Notes under the pieces: generated by a model
The model's input: only the letters and a program-made list of their open reading frames with translations
Databases searched by the model: none
Told to the model about the DNA's origin: nothing
Program-made: the position numbers and the translations under genes
Origin: Dioszegia crocea
Taxonomy: Eukaryota > Basidiomycota > Tremellomycetes > Tremellales > Bulleribasidiaceae
Direction of reading: 5' to 3'
Length of the DNA stretch: 64,000 nucleotides
Assembly: GCA_001600615.1 (NCBI GenBank)
Contig: BCKK01000004.1
Coordinates: forward strand, 310,001 to 374,000
In this document: positions 51,239-62,389 of the stretch, piece by piece
Layout of the letters: every line of letters starts with the position of its first letter
Numbering within the stretch: the stretch's first letter is position 1

Positions 51239-51870
51239 ATGGCAGATTCTACAGCTCAAACTACCCGACAGCTCAAGCTCAAAACTGGCGTGGTGAAGCG
51301 GTACGTCAACTGCCTTTCGTCAACCCTTCTTGTCAGATTGGGTTGGCGTGATGCTGGTCATGGAGACTCTGGCTGATGGAGTAGTCTATTCAAGGAAGAG
51401 AAGACGTATTATCAAGAGACTGAACAGGCTCGAAAGAGATTACAAAAGTTTAAAGATGATGGAGCGGACGGAGCGGATATTAGGAATGCGGTGAGTCTGG
51501 ACACTTGGCTCGATATGGGCACTGGAATCTCGGGATTGGCCGGCTGGATAGCGCTACTCGGACACATGTTCCTCTCTGAGGATTCTGCCTATAAGATCTA
51601 AAAATAAGGGCTGATAAGATAGGAACGTGTCGTTAAAGATTCCGAGCAGATGATCCCTCGCACCAAGAAATCACTAGATGAAGCAGTCGTCGTACTCGAA
51701 GATCTCGTCGTGAGTTGCCTTCTCGCTTACAGATACAGTACAGGTAAAAATTTACCATGCAGGATGGTCTATCATCGGATGAAACGATATCTGCGACGCA
51801 GGAGTATAAAGATGCGGCGGAGCAGTTGAAGATCGTCAAGGAGGCGGCGGCGCAGACGAATGGGAATTGA
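51239..51870 (+). CDS. RBL2: Tubulin-specific chaperone A
   Basis: Cofactor A, which binds beta-tubulin during tubulin folding in the cytosol. Four exons give MADSTAQTTRQLKLKTGVVK, RLFKEEKTYYQETEQARKRL, QKFKDDGADGADIRNAERVV, KDSEQMIPRTKKSLDEAVVV and an alpha-helical end EQLKIVKEAAAQTNGN. The three-helix-bundle character and the LKIKTGVVKRL-like and MIPDTKKRL-like segments are typical of the family, and the length fits. I chose the MADST start at 51239. An in-frame ATG at 51152 would add 29 residues (MALRTILHLLLPFIHQTYPL at the front) not seen in the family. Confidence 0.93.
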
Positions 51871-52062
51871 GCGCGAGCCTAGTTTTGGGCGACAGGCGTT
51901 CGGTCCTGGACGAGGGGGAGTTCTGGGTATACTTGTGTATAATGATGTAACGAGCCTTGGAGAATACAACGTGCAGATGAGGTTACATCACCGTTGACAA
52001 TCGGACCCCTTATGCCTTCGGCCCCGCCCCTCCAAGTCACGGCCCCCAGATAATGGGCCCAG

Positions 52063-53934
52063 CTAGAGTTTCTGCTTCTTCCTTATCCGCCTATGCAGCG
52101 CCATCTCAAGACCCTTTGCGCAAACAGGACAGAATGCTGCAGAATCAGCCAACAATCCACCAGTCCGATCTCGTATTACTCACATGGGTAGTTTACCTTA
52201 CGCATCAGACACGCCTCGTTAGTCGGCCGTAGGGTGACACCACCATCAATCGCATACGTTGGGAAAGCGCCAATGAATCCTTCGGTCAAATTACACCTGA
52301 CCACCATCAGTTTCACTCCGATCCCCCATGTGATGCCGAGGGCTCAGCTGATTCCTGAAAAAGGACATACCGCTCACTCGTCCCATATTCCATAATCTCC
52401 ACACTAGTAATCATTTTCCCTCCCTGACCAGCAGTTTCACTCTCCCCTTCCTGCGTCAAAGACACCGACACCCTCCCACCACCTTCAGGCAGACCACGCG
52501 GAAGATCCACTTCCACCCATCGTCGGTCTTTTGAGCCCTTCCATCCTCCGTCGGGGAATGCAAAGGTAAGATCCAGGTCTTGATCGTTGAGCTTCACATT
52601 GACGTGATGGGGATAAGGGATAGAAGAGAGCGACATGCGAAGTAAGGCTGTAGGGTATGAGGCATTGGAGGTGGTTGATGAATTGAAGGCTATGGAGTAT
52701 GGGCCAGTGGACAGATCGTGCCAACTGTAGACTTAGCATATGGGCAGTGGTTGATCCTTGAAGAATCATACGGGTAAGCTTGGAGGGGTACTTGTACATC
52801 TTCGATCCGAGGCTTTTCCGGGCTAGTGAGGAAATCCCGCCATTTCAGGTTGGAGAGATGGTTGACTTTATCCGAATTGACGCCCGAGTAGACATAGCCT
52901 GATGTACATTAGCGGCAGCTTGGCACCCCAACCAGTATACGCAAACGAGACAGAAACTCACCGCCTTCGTACTCTTCGCCTACATCAATCAGGCTGTGCC
53001 CCAATTCATGCCTCAGAACAAGCGGTCCATTTAGTTCAGACGCAGTAATGATTCTAGTTATCAGCTTCTATCGCAAGCACACACCGACGAGCTAGCGCAT
53101 CAGAAAGCTCACGTGAATTCTCCTCCAAGTCCTCCATAAAGCGGATCATTACCTACCCATCAGCTCGTCCCGCTCTCAAGTGGGAGTCAAACTCACCGAG
53201 CAATATAGGCTGATCACATCCCCCTTCGTTCCCTTCTTCACCTCTCTGGTGCCAATACCTACAAGCCGCTCTGGCGCGCTTTGGGTGATTAACGTATACA
53301 GCTCTCAATTCAGGTCCGGGTCGATAGAGCCCAAAAGCGGATCCATTGAGGGGTGTATCGTGGCTCCCAATTCCAGACTAGAGCTGTCAGCTTTCGATCT
53401 GTCGTATCTCGTGGCGAAATCACATCGGTAATCTGATGACTTACCTGCTCAGAGGGCACAAAGACGCCGTAGATGTTTAGTAGGTGCGCAACGTGCGCCA
53501 TAGCTCCTCCAGGAGAAACAATATCCGCTGTTAACTTCTTGGCGTCTTTTATGAACTTGTGTTGCTCTTCAATCGTATCTAGTCTGTCAGCATTCACCGC
53601 ATACATAGCCAAGAGACTGGTAAATCTTGTAGGGGAGGAACGTACATCCGTCCGAGAAGAACGTTAGATCAACCCGATCTTCCCATTTGCCCGATACGTG
53701 TAGCGGATGCAGTATCATCTCTGCCGGAGGAGAGATTAGGGCATTATCCTCGATCAAGTTTGCAGTAGCATAGTTGACCTTGGGCACACAGCCGGGATGA
53801 TCGTGGGGACCGACGCCGACGGACGAGTTGAGCTCGCTCAGATTGGATCGAAAGGGCCTTTGAGACGAGTGACCTAGGACAGTCTGCGCGCTTGTCGCTA
53901 TGCTAAGAGCGTATATTAGCAGAGATGAAAGCAT
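52063..53934 (-). CDS. Secreted M64-family zinc metallopeptidase
   Basis: Extracellular metallopeptidase of the M64 family, named for bacterial IgA peptidases. The signal peptide is MLSSLLIYALSIATSAQTVLG. A pro-region or beta-domain follows (WEDRVDLTFFSDGCT). The zinc site is HELGHSLIDVGEEY (about 52975-53015), the HExxH motif with the family's LGHSLxDVGEEY context. Downstream are YVYSGVNSD, KWRDFL and FPDGGWKGS. A cysteine-containing end NEACLMPFCPVCAKGLEMAL is recovered after splicing (donor GTAAGG), and the stop TAG is at 52063-52065. No GPI signal is seen. The next gene upstream is also a secreted protease on the same strand, 256 bases away. Confidence 0.87.
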
Positions 53935-54190
53935 GGCTAGCCGAGTTTATGCGCGGGACGTGGATGATAGATGATGGGCAGGACTCATAAGGCCCGGGTT
54001 GACCGCGGGCAAGGTTTTCCGATCGACCGCGTTTGACCTGTATCACGTGCCGATAACAAGGTCCATAACATATGAACGCCCATCATGAAGATCACACTAG
54101 TGGGTACGTAGAGCTAGAAAGTAGGTGCAAAAAGAGTCTCCTGACTGAGGCTCCCTGACGTCCAATCCTCTCCATACGCGCCAGCTTGCC

Positions 54191-55358
54191 TCAACTCTGA
54201 TCGACTTGTGACGCCCGTGTCCGCCTCTTACCCGTTCCTCGAAGTCCTCTGCTCGACGACGTCTTCCCACTGATACCCTCCTCTCGTCTCACATCTTGAT
54301 TACCATCCCGCTCAGTGTCTATGGACCTCTTCCTCTTTGCCTCCGTCGCTTTCGCCCAATCCAGCTCTTGGTGATCTTTAAGCCGAGCTACCCTGGTCAT
54401 CGTCTCGCGTATGTCCTTGATTGGTACCTCAACAGTGACGCCCCAAGGATTCCTTAGTACCGCTGTCTTTGAGCCATCTTCACGTCGCACCGTCCACATG
54501 ACGGCATAGGCATGCGAACCCTTCATGAGCGAATTTGTATGATTCGCCTTGATGTCTTCTTTCGTCGTAGTCAAAATGACCATCGGGGTGTGATACACCC
54601 AAGCATTTGAAAGATCGTCGTATAGCTTATCGTCCGTTTTGTACTCCTCCGCCCACACAGATTCAGATTCGTAACCTGTCAAAGCGGTCAAGGCGGCGCA
54701 TGCATCGCCTCCATCTTCGTCGAACGTGTTGTTCCCGGCGTATACACCGAGGATAGGATTTATGGCGCCCAGCTGCATTATACCCTGCATGACGGCTGAA
54801 CCCCACCATCGAGTTTCGTTCCAATTTTCCGTCCTTGATTGGTTGAAAGTAGTAGTCTCAAAGAAATGGTTGTTGCGAGTCGTAGGGTCCCAGAGCATGA
54901 TGTGCGTATCGGCGATGGTAGGATTGATTGATCCGGACAAAGAAGAATAGTCTGCGTTGTAGAAGAGATGGGTCATCCAGTCAGATGAAGCGAGGACGAC
55001 GGCGAGGGATGCTGCGGCCAGCCAACAATCGGGTACTTTTCCTAAGGATCAGCAAGGGCTAAGGGGTGTTTTACTTACTTTGTACGATATCGAGTAGTGT
55101 TGGACCAACGTCGAACCAGAGGAGAATTGGACCTTGGTGCTGCATCACCTGGTCCAGACGGAATTGACGGCGATGGACATCAGAGCCTGAGGGCGGCTGG
55201 GCGCCATAGATGGGTCTGAGATCGAAGTCGGGTACGAAATCATCAGGCGGTACTGTCTAGTCAGTGATGGACAAGGCAGGTTGTAAGGGGGATTACGACT
55301 TACGAGCTGCAAAGGCCAAGCGGCCGAGAAGAACGAGAGCGAGAATAGGGAAACGCAT
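54191..55358 (-). CDS. Secreted calpain-like (C2 family) cysteine protease
   Basis: The start MRFPILALVLLGRLAFAAP is a signal peptide. Two introns later the reading frame gives PDCWLAAASLAVVLAS, the calpain catalytic cysteine context (GDCWLLAA). Further on GSHAYAVMW carries the catalytic histidine, and LRNPWG carries the asparagine (about 54440-54510). A central region ALTGYESESVWAEEYKTDDK fits the papain-like fold between them. The C-terminus is basic (GTGKRRTRASQVDQS). All three catalytic residues are present, so it is probably active. No EF-hand or C2-like domain follows, so this is a minimal calpain core. Classic calpains are cytosolic; secretion is predicted here from the signal peptide. 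Confidence 0.82.
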
Positions 55359-55818
55359 GAGATAGATGTGATTTGGCGTGTGTTGGGAAGGTGGTTGGAG
55401 CGTAATGGTTCGTCGCTCGTAAGCTCAGTATCGTAAGAGTACTTCTTGCAGTTGGGTGAGTGGTATGATAGATGTAAGTGAGAAGAGACTCCGGCCGCTC
55501 GAACAGTCTAGACGTTGGTTGATTTCCGCCAACACCCTCGAACGACACGGGTCCTGGGGAGGTCAGAGTCAAAGGATGCCAGTGTGTGTGACAAGCCAGG
55601 CGTGACTGAGGCGTGATTGGCATTTAGGGGTAGAAGGGATGAAACCTGAAAGGATGATGCAGGAGCGCGCAGTAGTCCGTGAAGCTCCTGGCCACATTCA
55701 TCCGCGCCAAGAGGTGTGCCGGGCATCAGATGGCGACGGCATAAGTGCGACACGTACAAAGTACCTAGTGCCGCTCGGCACCAGCCGTAGATCTCCAATC
55801 CTGCCGTTGAAACCGTCC
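55359..55818. other. Spacer, calpain-like protease to PUS9
   Basis: About 460 bases with the promoter of the minus-strand protease gene starting at 55358 and the 3' flank of the PUS9-like gene. No gene or repeat is supported. Confidence 0.4.
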
Positions 55819-57953
55819 CTACGCCTCCTGAACCCCATTCCTAATGATCACCTCTTTAATCTCCTGCCCGTCCGCCCACCCTCTCCAATCCCCATCCCAA
55901 TCCTCCATCGTCCAGCGCGGCATAGGCGTCGACCACTTCCCCAGCCGTTCCGTCGTATAACTCAGCGCATGCAGGTAGATGAAGAGCGTCTCCGGCGTAG
56001 GATCATCCGGTAAGGGCACAAAGCACTGCTCGCAGAATCCAGGAGGGAGGAAATCGGGTCGTTGGAGTGGCGAAACGTGTGATTCGGGTACAGGATCAGG
56101 ATGGACCTGTTTTTGATGTGTTTGAGCCAAGAGAGGGATACGTTGTTCTGCGCCGAAAGACGGGTGAGAGCGGTCTGAAGTGGGTACAGCCGGTGCTGGG
56201 GTCGTAGAAGAGTATGATCCAGCTAGAGAAGCTTGAGCTTGTTGAGTTGTAAATATCACTTCTTTCCATCTGGTCATTAGCTCATCTTCAAAAGGATAAG
56301 GCGAAAATACTCACTTGACCCAATCTTCAGCTTCATCCTTCATCCTTCTCAATTTCGCGATAATCTCCTTTGCCTGCCTACTTAATCGGATAGGACTAGA
56401 CAATTCAATATTCCCCATCTCCCTCTCATCCGCCGTAGTCACACTCTTGACGCTTACACCCGCATGCTCCGGTATCCTCTCCATCCCACTTAATCGATCT
56501 GAATCATCCAGGATCGGTCTGAATTGCTTCTCCCCATTCCCCTTCTCCTTCTTGTCCGCCATTGACAAGGCCGAGAAGCTGCGCTGGGCAACATGATCCG
56601 AAGCTGAAGTTGATGATTCCTCCGGGACAAGATCGACTCCGCCCTGTCCCAATTTCTCGCCCCAGACCGACGCCATTCCGTATAGTGGATCGTTCGATAT
56701 TGGATGGCCCAGAAATTGAAGGTGGACCCGGATTTGATGTGCTGCCATCAGCATCTGCACGACGAACTTCACTCACTTCTTCCGGTTAAAGGTCTACATC
56801 TGACTATGCTTTCGTCCCGCTTTTCGTCATAGCCAATACGCATGAATACCGTCTTGGCGTCTTTGCCTTCTGGTGCAATGATCACGAGTCCCATTTGTCG
56901 GTCTACCGTGAGGAGAGGTTGGTCCACTGTAATTTCTTCACTGAGCCATCAGCCGATTCCTAGCACTGAGGCCTCAGACTCACTCAGGGAACTTCCCCTT
57001 TACTCGCGCTACATACTCCTTCTTCACCTCCTTATTTGCGAACTCCATCGCTAGCATCCGAGAGGCTTTACTTGACAATGCGAGAATCATCAGACCAGAC
57101 GTTAGTCTATCCAGACGATTGACAGCTGTGACCATCAGTTACACTTCCTTCGTCAAACGTCAAGACGCAGAGACTGACCATATCCATTAACACCATTATC
57201 GCTCTTGAGCATTTCAAGTACCGTATGTCTGAAGTAACGTCCAGTGGCGTGGACTGGCTGTGGCATCAGCCTCAATACGCAGGGAAACAAATGCGAGCCT
57301 TAACGCACCACTGAACCTGGCTTGGAAATAACGATAAACTCCCTCTCAGTGTCCATGTACAATATCCGAACTGGCTCATTCCCTATTGGGGGTTCATGTC
57401 GATGTACAGTGTTGCTAAGTATATCAGCTGAGGCGCCTCACTACGGCTCGTCGAAAAGCGGCTAGCTTACTCTAATCTGTCTGATCCCTTTAGGACGTAT
57501 AATGGGGAAGCGATCACGCCGTTTATCCTTGTCACGCCAGATTCTAGAGCGTGCCGCTGTCATATTAGTACGTCTTCACGTCTGAGATCTGTAGAAGGGG
57601 AGGAGTACTCACATAGTAGTCAACAGAACGATCCCGGAATTCCGAGCTGATAACTTCGAGCAGCTGTCGGCCGATCCACCTGGTCGCATCAGCTATGTCC
57701 GGCTGCAAGTGTACGTCAACTAGGCCGCAATAGCTCACCTCTCCTTCACAAAAGTCTGATAAGGCCACCAGTAAGGCTTGATGTATCTCAATCGTGGATC
57801 TTGGCCAGTCGGATATTTCTTTTCGTTACTGGGCTCCGAGCTCGCCGAGCCTAGGCCCGCTGGTTCTAAGGTTTTCGTCGATGATGGAGAGGCATCATTA
57901 GTCGGTACTGAAGAAGGTTGAGCGATCTCTTCTGGGTGTGCCGATGAGTCCAT
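55819..57953 (-). CDS. PUS9: RluA-family tRNA pseudouridine synthase (Pus9/Rib2 type)
   Basis: Makes pseudouridine in tRNA (position 32 in yeast Pus8/Pus9). A disordered N-terminus precedes [18 protein letters not shown] and [21 protein letters not shown], the family's S4-like start. Then comes [20 protein letters not shown]. The catalytic motif is [12 protein letters not shown] (about 57100), whose Asp is the invariant nucleophile. [26 protein letters not shown] is the second RluA signature, split by an intron at 56730-56790. The C-terminal extension ends [30 protein letters not shown], like the zinc-type tail of the Pus9/RPUSD2 group, and stops at 55819. No deaminase domain, so it is Pus9-like rather than a Rib2 fusion. 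Confidence 0.88.
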
Positions 57954-58261
57954 GTTGGTCGAAGTAAAGGAGATGTTGTCAAAACAATTTTGCTCGAGAT
58001 GACTCTGAAATCTGAAACAATGAAAGCCACGTGGTTACACGTTACGGCGGGAAGGAGGCCGAGGAGGATCACTCGCCTCGCACTGCCTATAGCTCGCTGC
58101 CTCAGCCAACTGAAAGCAGCAGAGCGACATCTGCGGACTGACACAGACCTAGACTCGGACTATTCATGAAATCCATACAAGTTCTATCCAAAAGCCCAAC
58201 AACCAAGATTAATTCTATGAGAGATCTACCAAACTGTCTACAAACTATGAAACACAACCCC
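57954..58261. other. Spacer upstream of PUS9
   Basis: 308 bases holding the PUS9 promoter and the permease 3' flank. Nothing else is seen. Confidence 0.4.
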
Positions 58262-59801
58262 CTATACGGCGTTGTTGGCGCATGAGAATGCTCCACCGAT
58301 AAGCCCGCTAGCGTACGCGTCGCTGATGAGGAGGATAACACCATATGTGCCTGAGACACACAGGAAGGCACCAAGTACAAGGAGGATCATGTTGAAGACC
58401 CATTCTGCCTTCTGCATCATGGTGCCCGTCTTGATGTCGGACCAGTTGTCGTAGAAGTGGAGGATGGCAGGGAGCATGAGTGCGAGGGGGCAGAAGCAGA
58501 TGGAGCCGACGAGGGCGACGAGGTAATTGAAGATGGGGATGGCAGAGGCGAGCACGAAGGAGAGGAGGCAGAGTCCAATGGAGCATGAGAACCAGATGAC
58601 CCAGTGCTGCATCGTCTTCTCTTGGAGGTGGCGGGAGTTACGAAGGAGACGGACGAAAAGGTATTTGGCACCGACGTGGGCGTAGATCATCCCGGATGCG
58701 AGTAGACCGAGGAGACCGACACCGTATGCGACCTTCTCGAGTGTGGGACCGGCAGAGCCGAGGGAGGGGGAAGCGACGTAGCGGCCGCACCACTTGTAGA
58801 CGACGAGGGAGAAGGCAAGGTAGACGGCGGTGACGAGGCCCATGCAGGAGTAAAGAGCCTTGCGGTAGTCCTGTGGACGCTTCATCTCGGCAATGACGGG
58901 GATGAAGGCGGACTGGGGGTCAGCGAAGATGAAGGGTGGAGATGGAAAAGACTTACTGTTCCGGCTGAAGAGACAAAGATGGTTACGCAGGCAGCGACAC
59001 CGGCAGCAAAGGCTGGAGCAACGGGTGTGATGGCGTAGAAGCCGTAGTCTGTGACGCCGGCGGGTGCGGCGTAGGGTCGGGATTGGGTAGTGACACCGAC
59101 GACGACGATGAAGACGGCAATGAAGATGGAAAAGAAGCCCTGATTATCAGCAAAGCACGTCAAAGAAGAGAGGGAAAGACTTACAGCCCACGTGAGCCAT
59201 CCAATCTGGTGGAATTTGGGGAAAGAAGCCATGACGGCAATGATGACGGTGCAGATGAAGGAGAAGACGACGGTACATGTTCCGTGGTTGGTAAGGGAGT
59301 TGAAACCGATGGAACTACCGAGGATACCGGTACCGGCACAGAGGACATAGGCAATGAGGTAGAGTGCACCGACGAGTTCTCGGAACCATGCGCCCCAGAC
59401 GTGGTAGGCCATATCGGCAACGGTGTGACATCCGGCGTGCTTTTCTCGGAATCGACCAAGCTGCATGGCGGTGTAGGTGTTGATGAGACCCCAGGCGAGG
59501 ATCATGATTGCGCCTGGGACGGCACCGAGGGTGACCATGGAGGAAGGGATGGAGAGGACACCGGTGGCAAAGATGACTTTGAGGAAGATGAAGGTGGCTT
59601 TGGGCCATGTGACTGTTCGGTAGTCGACAGCTCCTTCGACCTTTTTGAAAACCTCTGTGATGTTAGCGGTGGCCATATGTCGTGGGGTAGAGACGCACCA
59701 AATTCATCCTCGCCCTGCATCACCTTCTCGTTGGGTGGTGTACCAGTTGGCTCGACATAGGTCTGAATACCCGCCTCGGAATCTTTCTTGTAGTCTGACA
59801 T
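58262..59801 (-). CDS. AAAP-family amino-acid permease
   Basis: Plasma-membrane or vacuolar amino-acid/proton symporter of the AAAP family (Mtr/Avt type). The soluble start MSDYKKDSEAGIQTYVEPTG precedes VDYRTVTWPKATFIFLKVIF, and ATGVLSIPSSMVTLGAVPGA is the conserved helix 1-2 region. Other helices include ELVGALYLIAYVLCAGTGI, CTVVFSFICTVIIAVMASFP and PAFAAGVAACVTIFVSSAGT. After an intron, FIPVIAEMKRPQDYRKALYS is the family's helix 6-7 loop. The last helices run to GVILLISDAYASGLIGGAFS. About eleven membrane segments fit the family. The end is CANNAV, TAG at 58262. The substrate cannot be set from sequence. Upstream lies a pair of GGTCACAAT sites. Confidence 0.88.
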
Positions 59802-60336
59802 GATTGATAGTTTAGTGTGTCGGAATGTGGAATGTGGGAATGATGGGAGAAGCTCAGCACAGATGGTCGGAGTATAAGTACTTCGAGATCAATCTTGAAA
59901 CGCGATAGAGGATAGCGATTGTCGGGATCGTCAGTGACAATTTGCCGACAACTCCTTCGGACGCGAAGGGCCGTGATGCCGAACACTCGACTCGGAGGGA
60001 GATAGGAGCTTAGCTCCGCTGTAGGTATCGGCATCATCTTCCGTCTTATCAGTCGCGATCGCCATCAATGAGTGTAACGGATGGATGGTCCTTATCAGCC
60101 TTATCTTTGGCGGAGAGTTGCCGCAAGGGGAAAATGTCGGCACCGGGCCCGAGTGCCGGTCACAATGTCACACTGAGCCAAGCTGAGACAGGTCACAATC
60201 TCGGGGCCCCAGTGACCCAACACTGTGACTGTGATTTGCCACCGACGCGTCTGGACGCAAGAGCCTTGTTGAGTCGAAGCATGAGGAACCCAAGAACAAT
60301 GGTATACATGCACAGCCTACCGCCTGACCCACACCC
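59802..60336. promoter_or_regulatory. Upstream region of the amino-acid permease
   Basis: 535 bases between the permease start and the NPT1 stop. It holds two direct copies of GGTCACAAT (60158-60166 and 60191-60199) and a nearby CTGTGACTGTGA (about 60222-60234), all 350-440 bases upstream of the permease ATG. Regulator unknown. Confidence 0.45.
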
Positions 60337-62032
60337 TCATCCGCGACGTTGCTCGGTGTGCTCGGCCGGAACGCCCAACTCTTCCTGCGCCCGCTTGACT
60401 TCCTCCACATCTCCAGTATACTGCCCATATCAGCCAAGACCGAATGCCAAGTATGCAACACCTACCTTGCCCTTATCGTCCGATAGCTTGACACAATTCT
60501 TCCCATCAATCTGATTAAGCTTGATGACGATATTGAGCGGTTTGGAAGTTTGAGTAGAATCTGACGCTCGTTTAAAGTCATTAGTCAGGAATGTGCCTAT
60601 TCCAAACGATGCTATAATGTCAGCTGTGTCACCTTGCCCATCGCAATGAATTAGATAGCTCACCTCCGATCCCAATTTCATCACACCCCTTTTGCAATTT
60701 CAACGCCGAGTCGATATCCAACCCATCACTGAAAATCACCCGCTTTACCCTCTTGGTCTTCTCCTCCTCGCTCAATCCAGCCAGATCCTCCACCTCGCCC
60801 CAGACCTTCTTGGCCTCTTTGACAAAGACGAAAGGGTCTCCAGAGTCTTGTCTTAATGTAGTCCAGCGGAGTGCTCGCGGTATGTCGGATTTGAAATCAC
60901 GGAAGAAGGCTTGTGCGGTGTAGGTATCGGTCAACATTGTAAGTGGAGCTTCGTTCTTGCCTCGAGGATAGGCTGATGATTAGCTTGGCTCAAAGTAGGA
61001 CTTACCATCTTCCCACATATCCATAGCCCGGCCATTTGCGCCGTTGTAGCCGTACGTCGCGCCAATGCCCATTATCCACTCGTGCGCTATTGTGCCGGCT
61101 GGTATCAGACCGTACTTCAACGCGAGATACACCTGACGTCGTGAGCTTAAGTCCCAAAGTCAACTATAAAATAGCTCACATTGCTAGTTCCCGCCAGCCC
61201 CACTCCAACACCACCACCCGCCTTCCACCCCTTGTGAGCTTCAATCAGACCGCGCACCACCATATCTTGCGCTTTGAAGCTCCGTCTTCTCCGCGTCCCA
61301 AACTCCGAGTACGCCAGTGCCGACAAAGGCGGTTCAGGTTTAAGCAAAGCGAGTCCTTTTTGCTTTGCTTGTTCTGTATGTCAGCTCAGCCTCCACGTTG
61401 ACATACCTAGCTGTCCATCATATGTCCAGTCCGTGTCGACAAACTTGAAGTACCCTTCGCTCACTTTCGCATCAGCCCTGAACTCTAAAGCGAACAAGCT
61501 CATACGCACAGATACTCATAATTGGAACTTCGTAAAGAATGACCTCCCGCCATAAGCCTTTGATGACGCACTGTATCTCGCCCATGTCTCCTCCAGAGGA
61601 AGGGTGGAAGGTCATCTCGACCTGATCTTGCGGTGTTAGGCGGACACCAGCTAGGAAGTCGAGGTATGTGTCGGAGAAGTACGGGCACGATTTGGACAGC
61701 GCTTCCCGCTCGTCCTCAGTGAGCTGCAGTGTGGACAAGCCTGGAAATCAGCTATTTTGCACCCGTACAATGATGGGGAAAATCACGGTTCACATGTTCC
61801 CTTATCCAGTCAAAGCTGGCTTTGCTGAATAGCATGTGAGGGCTTCGGTTGGTGAATTTAATGACGACCTGGGCGTTGGGGAAATGCTTGAGAACGGCAT
61901 TTTGCATGGTCAGCTGGGAGGATAAGCACTTGTTGTCGATTATGAGCGGGGACTCACCTTGTATAAGTCGGTATCGAGGATGCTGAAAGGTATCTCGACA
62001 TCGTCGACAGGGATGTCCAGGTTGTTTGTCAT
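60337..62032 (-). CDS. NPT1: Nicotinate phosphoribosyltransferase
   Basis: Makes nicotinate mononucleotide from nicotinate in NAD salvage. The start [20 protein letters not shown] leads to TDLYK and, across an intron, [22 protein letters not shown], the conserved YKxTM-like N-terminal domain. [12 protein letters not shown] and [25 protein letters not shown] follow. [20 protein letters not shown] carries the AGTSN and PAGT motifs, then [19 protein letters not shown] and [11 protein letters not shown] are the phosphoribosyl-binding part. VIFSDGLDI and [12 protein letters not shown] are the C-terminal catalytic loop motifs. A short last exon after an intron ends RRG with TGA at 60337-60339. An upstream in-frame ATG gives no family sequence. 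It is divergent from NDC1 by 357 bases. Confidence 0.93.
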
Positions 62033-62389
62033 GCTGGCGATCCAAACGTGGCTGTTCAAAGCCTGAGATTTTTTGGAGCAATGGGTAGCTTGGGTATTTA
62101 TCTTCGCGTCTCCCGCACTGTGAGTGATGCTCGAGCTTGTTGAAGTAATGTATATGATGTTGATGCGAATGAAGGTATAGATTGAGTCGAATTGTCTGGC
62201 TGCTGGATCGCCTCCACCAGGATTGGTGCCGTAAGCTCTCCCCATAATCATGCCTCCCATTTAAAGCTCGAGCCTGTCTTTCCAACCTGGCCTTCAACTT
62301 TCCACCATACAATTCCTCATTTTCCAGTCAAGATACGGCTCGGCATAGCTCTCAGCAGACCACAGTAGCAGGTCGTATAGGCTATCAGG
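62033..62389. promoter_or_regulatory. Divergent promoter NPT1/NDC1
   Basis: 357 bases between divergent starts. Upstream open frames on the minus strand overlap it but carry no conserved sequence. Confidence 0.4.

Noticed and set aside
58308..58671. His/Arg- and Ser/Pro-rich frames within the permease gene
   Set aside because: They are shifted frames of the permease exons.
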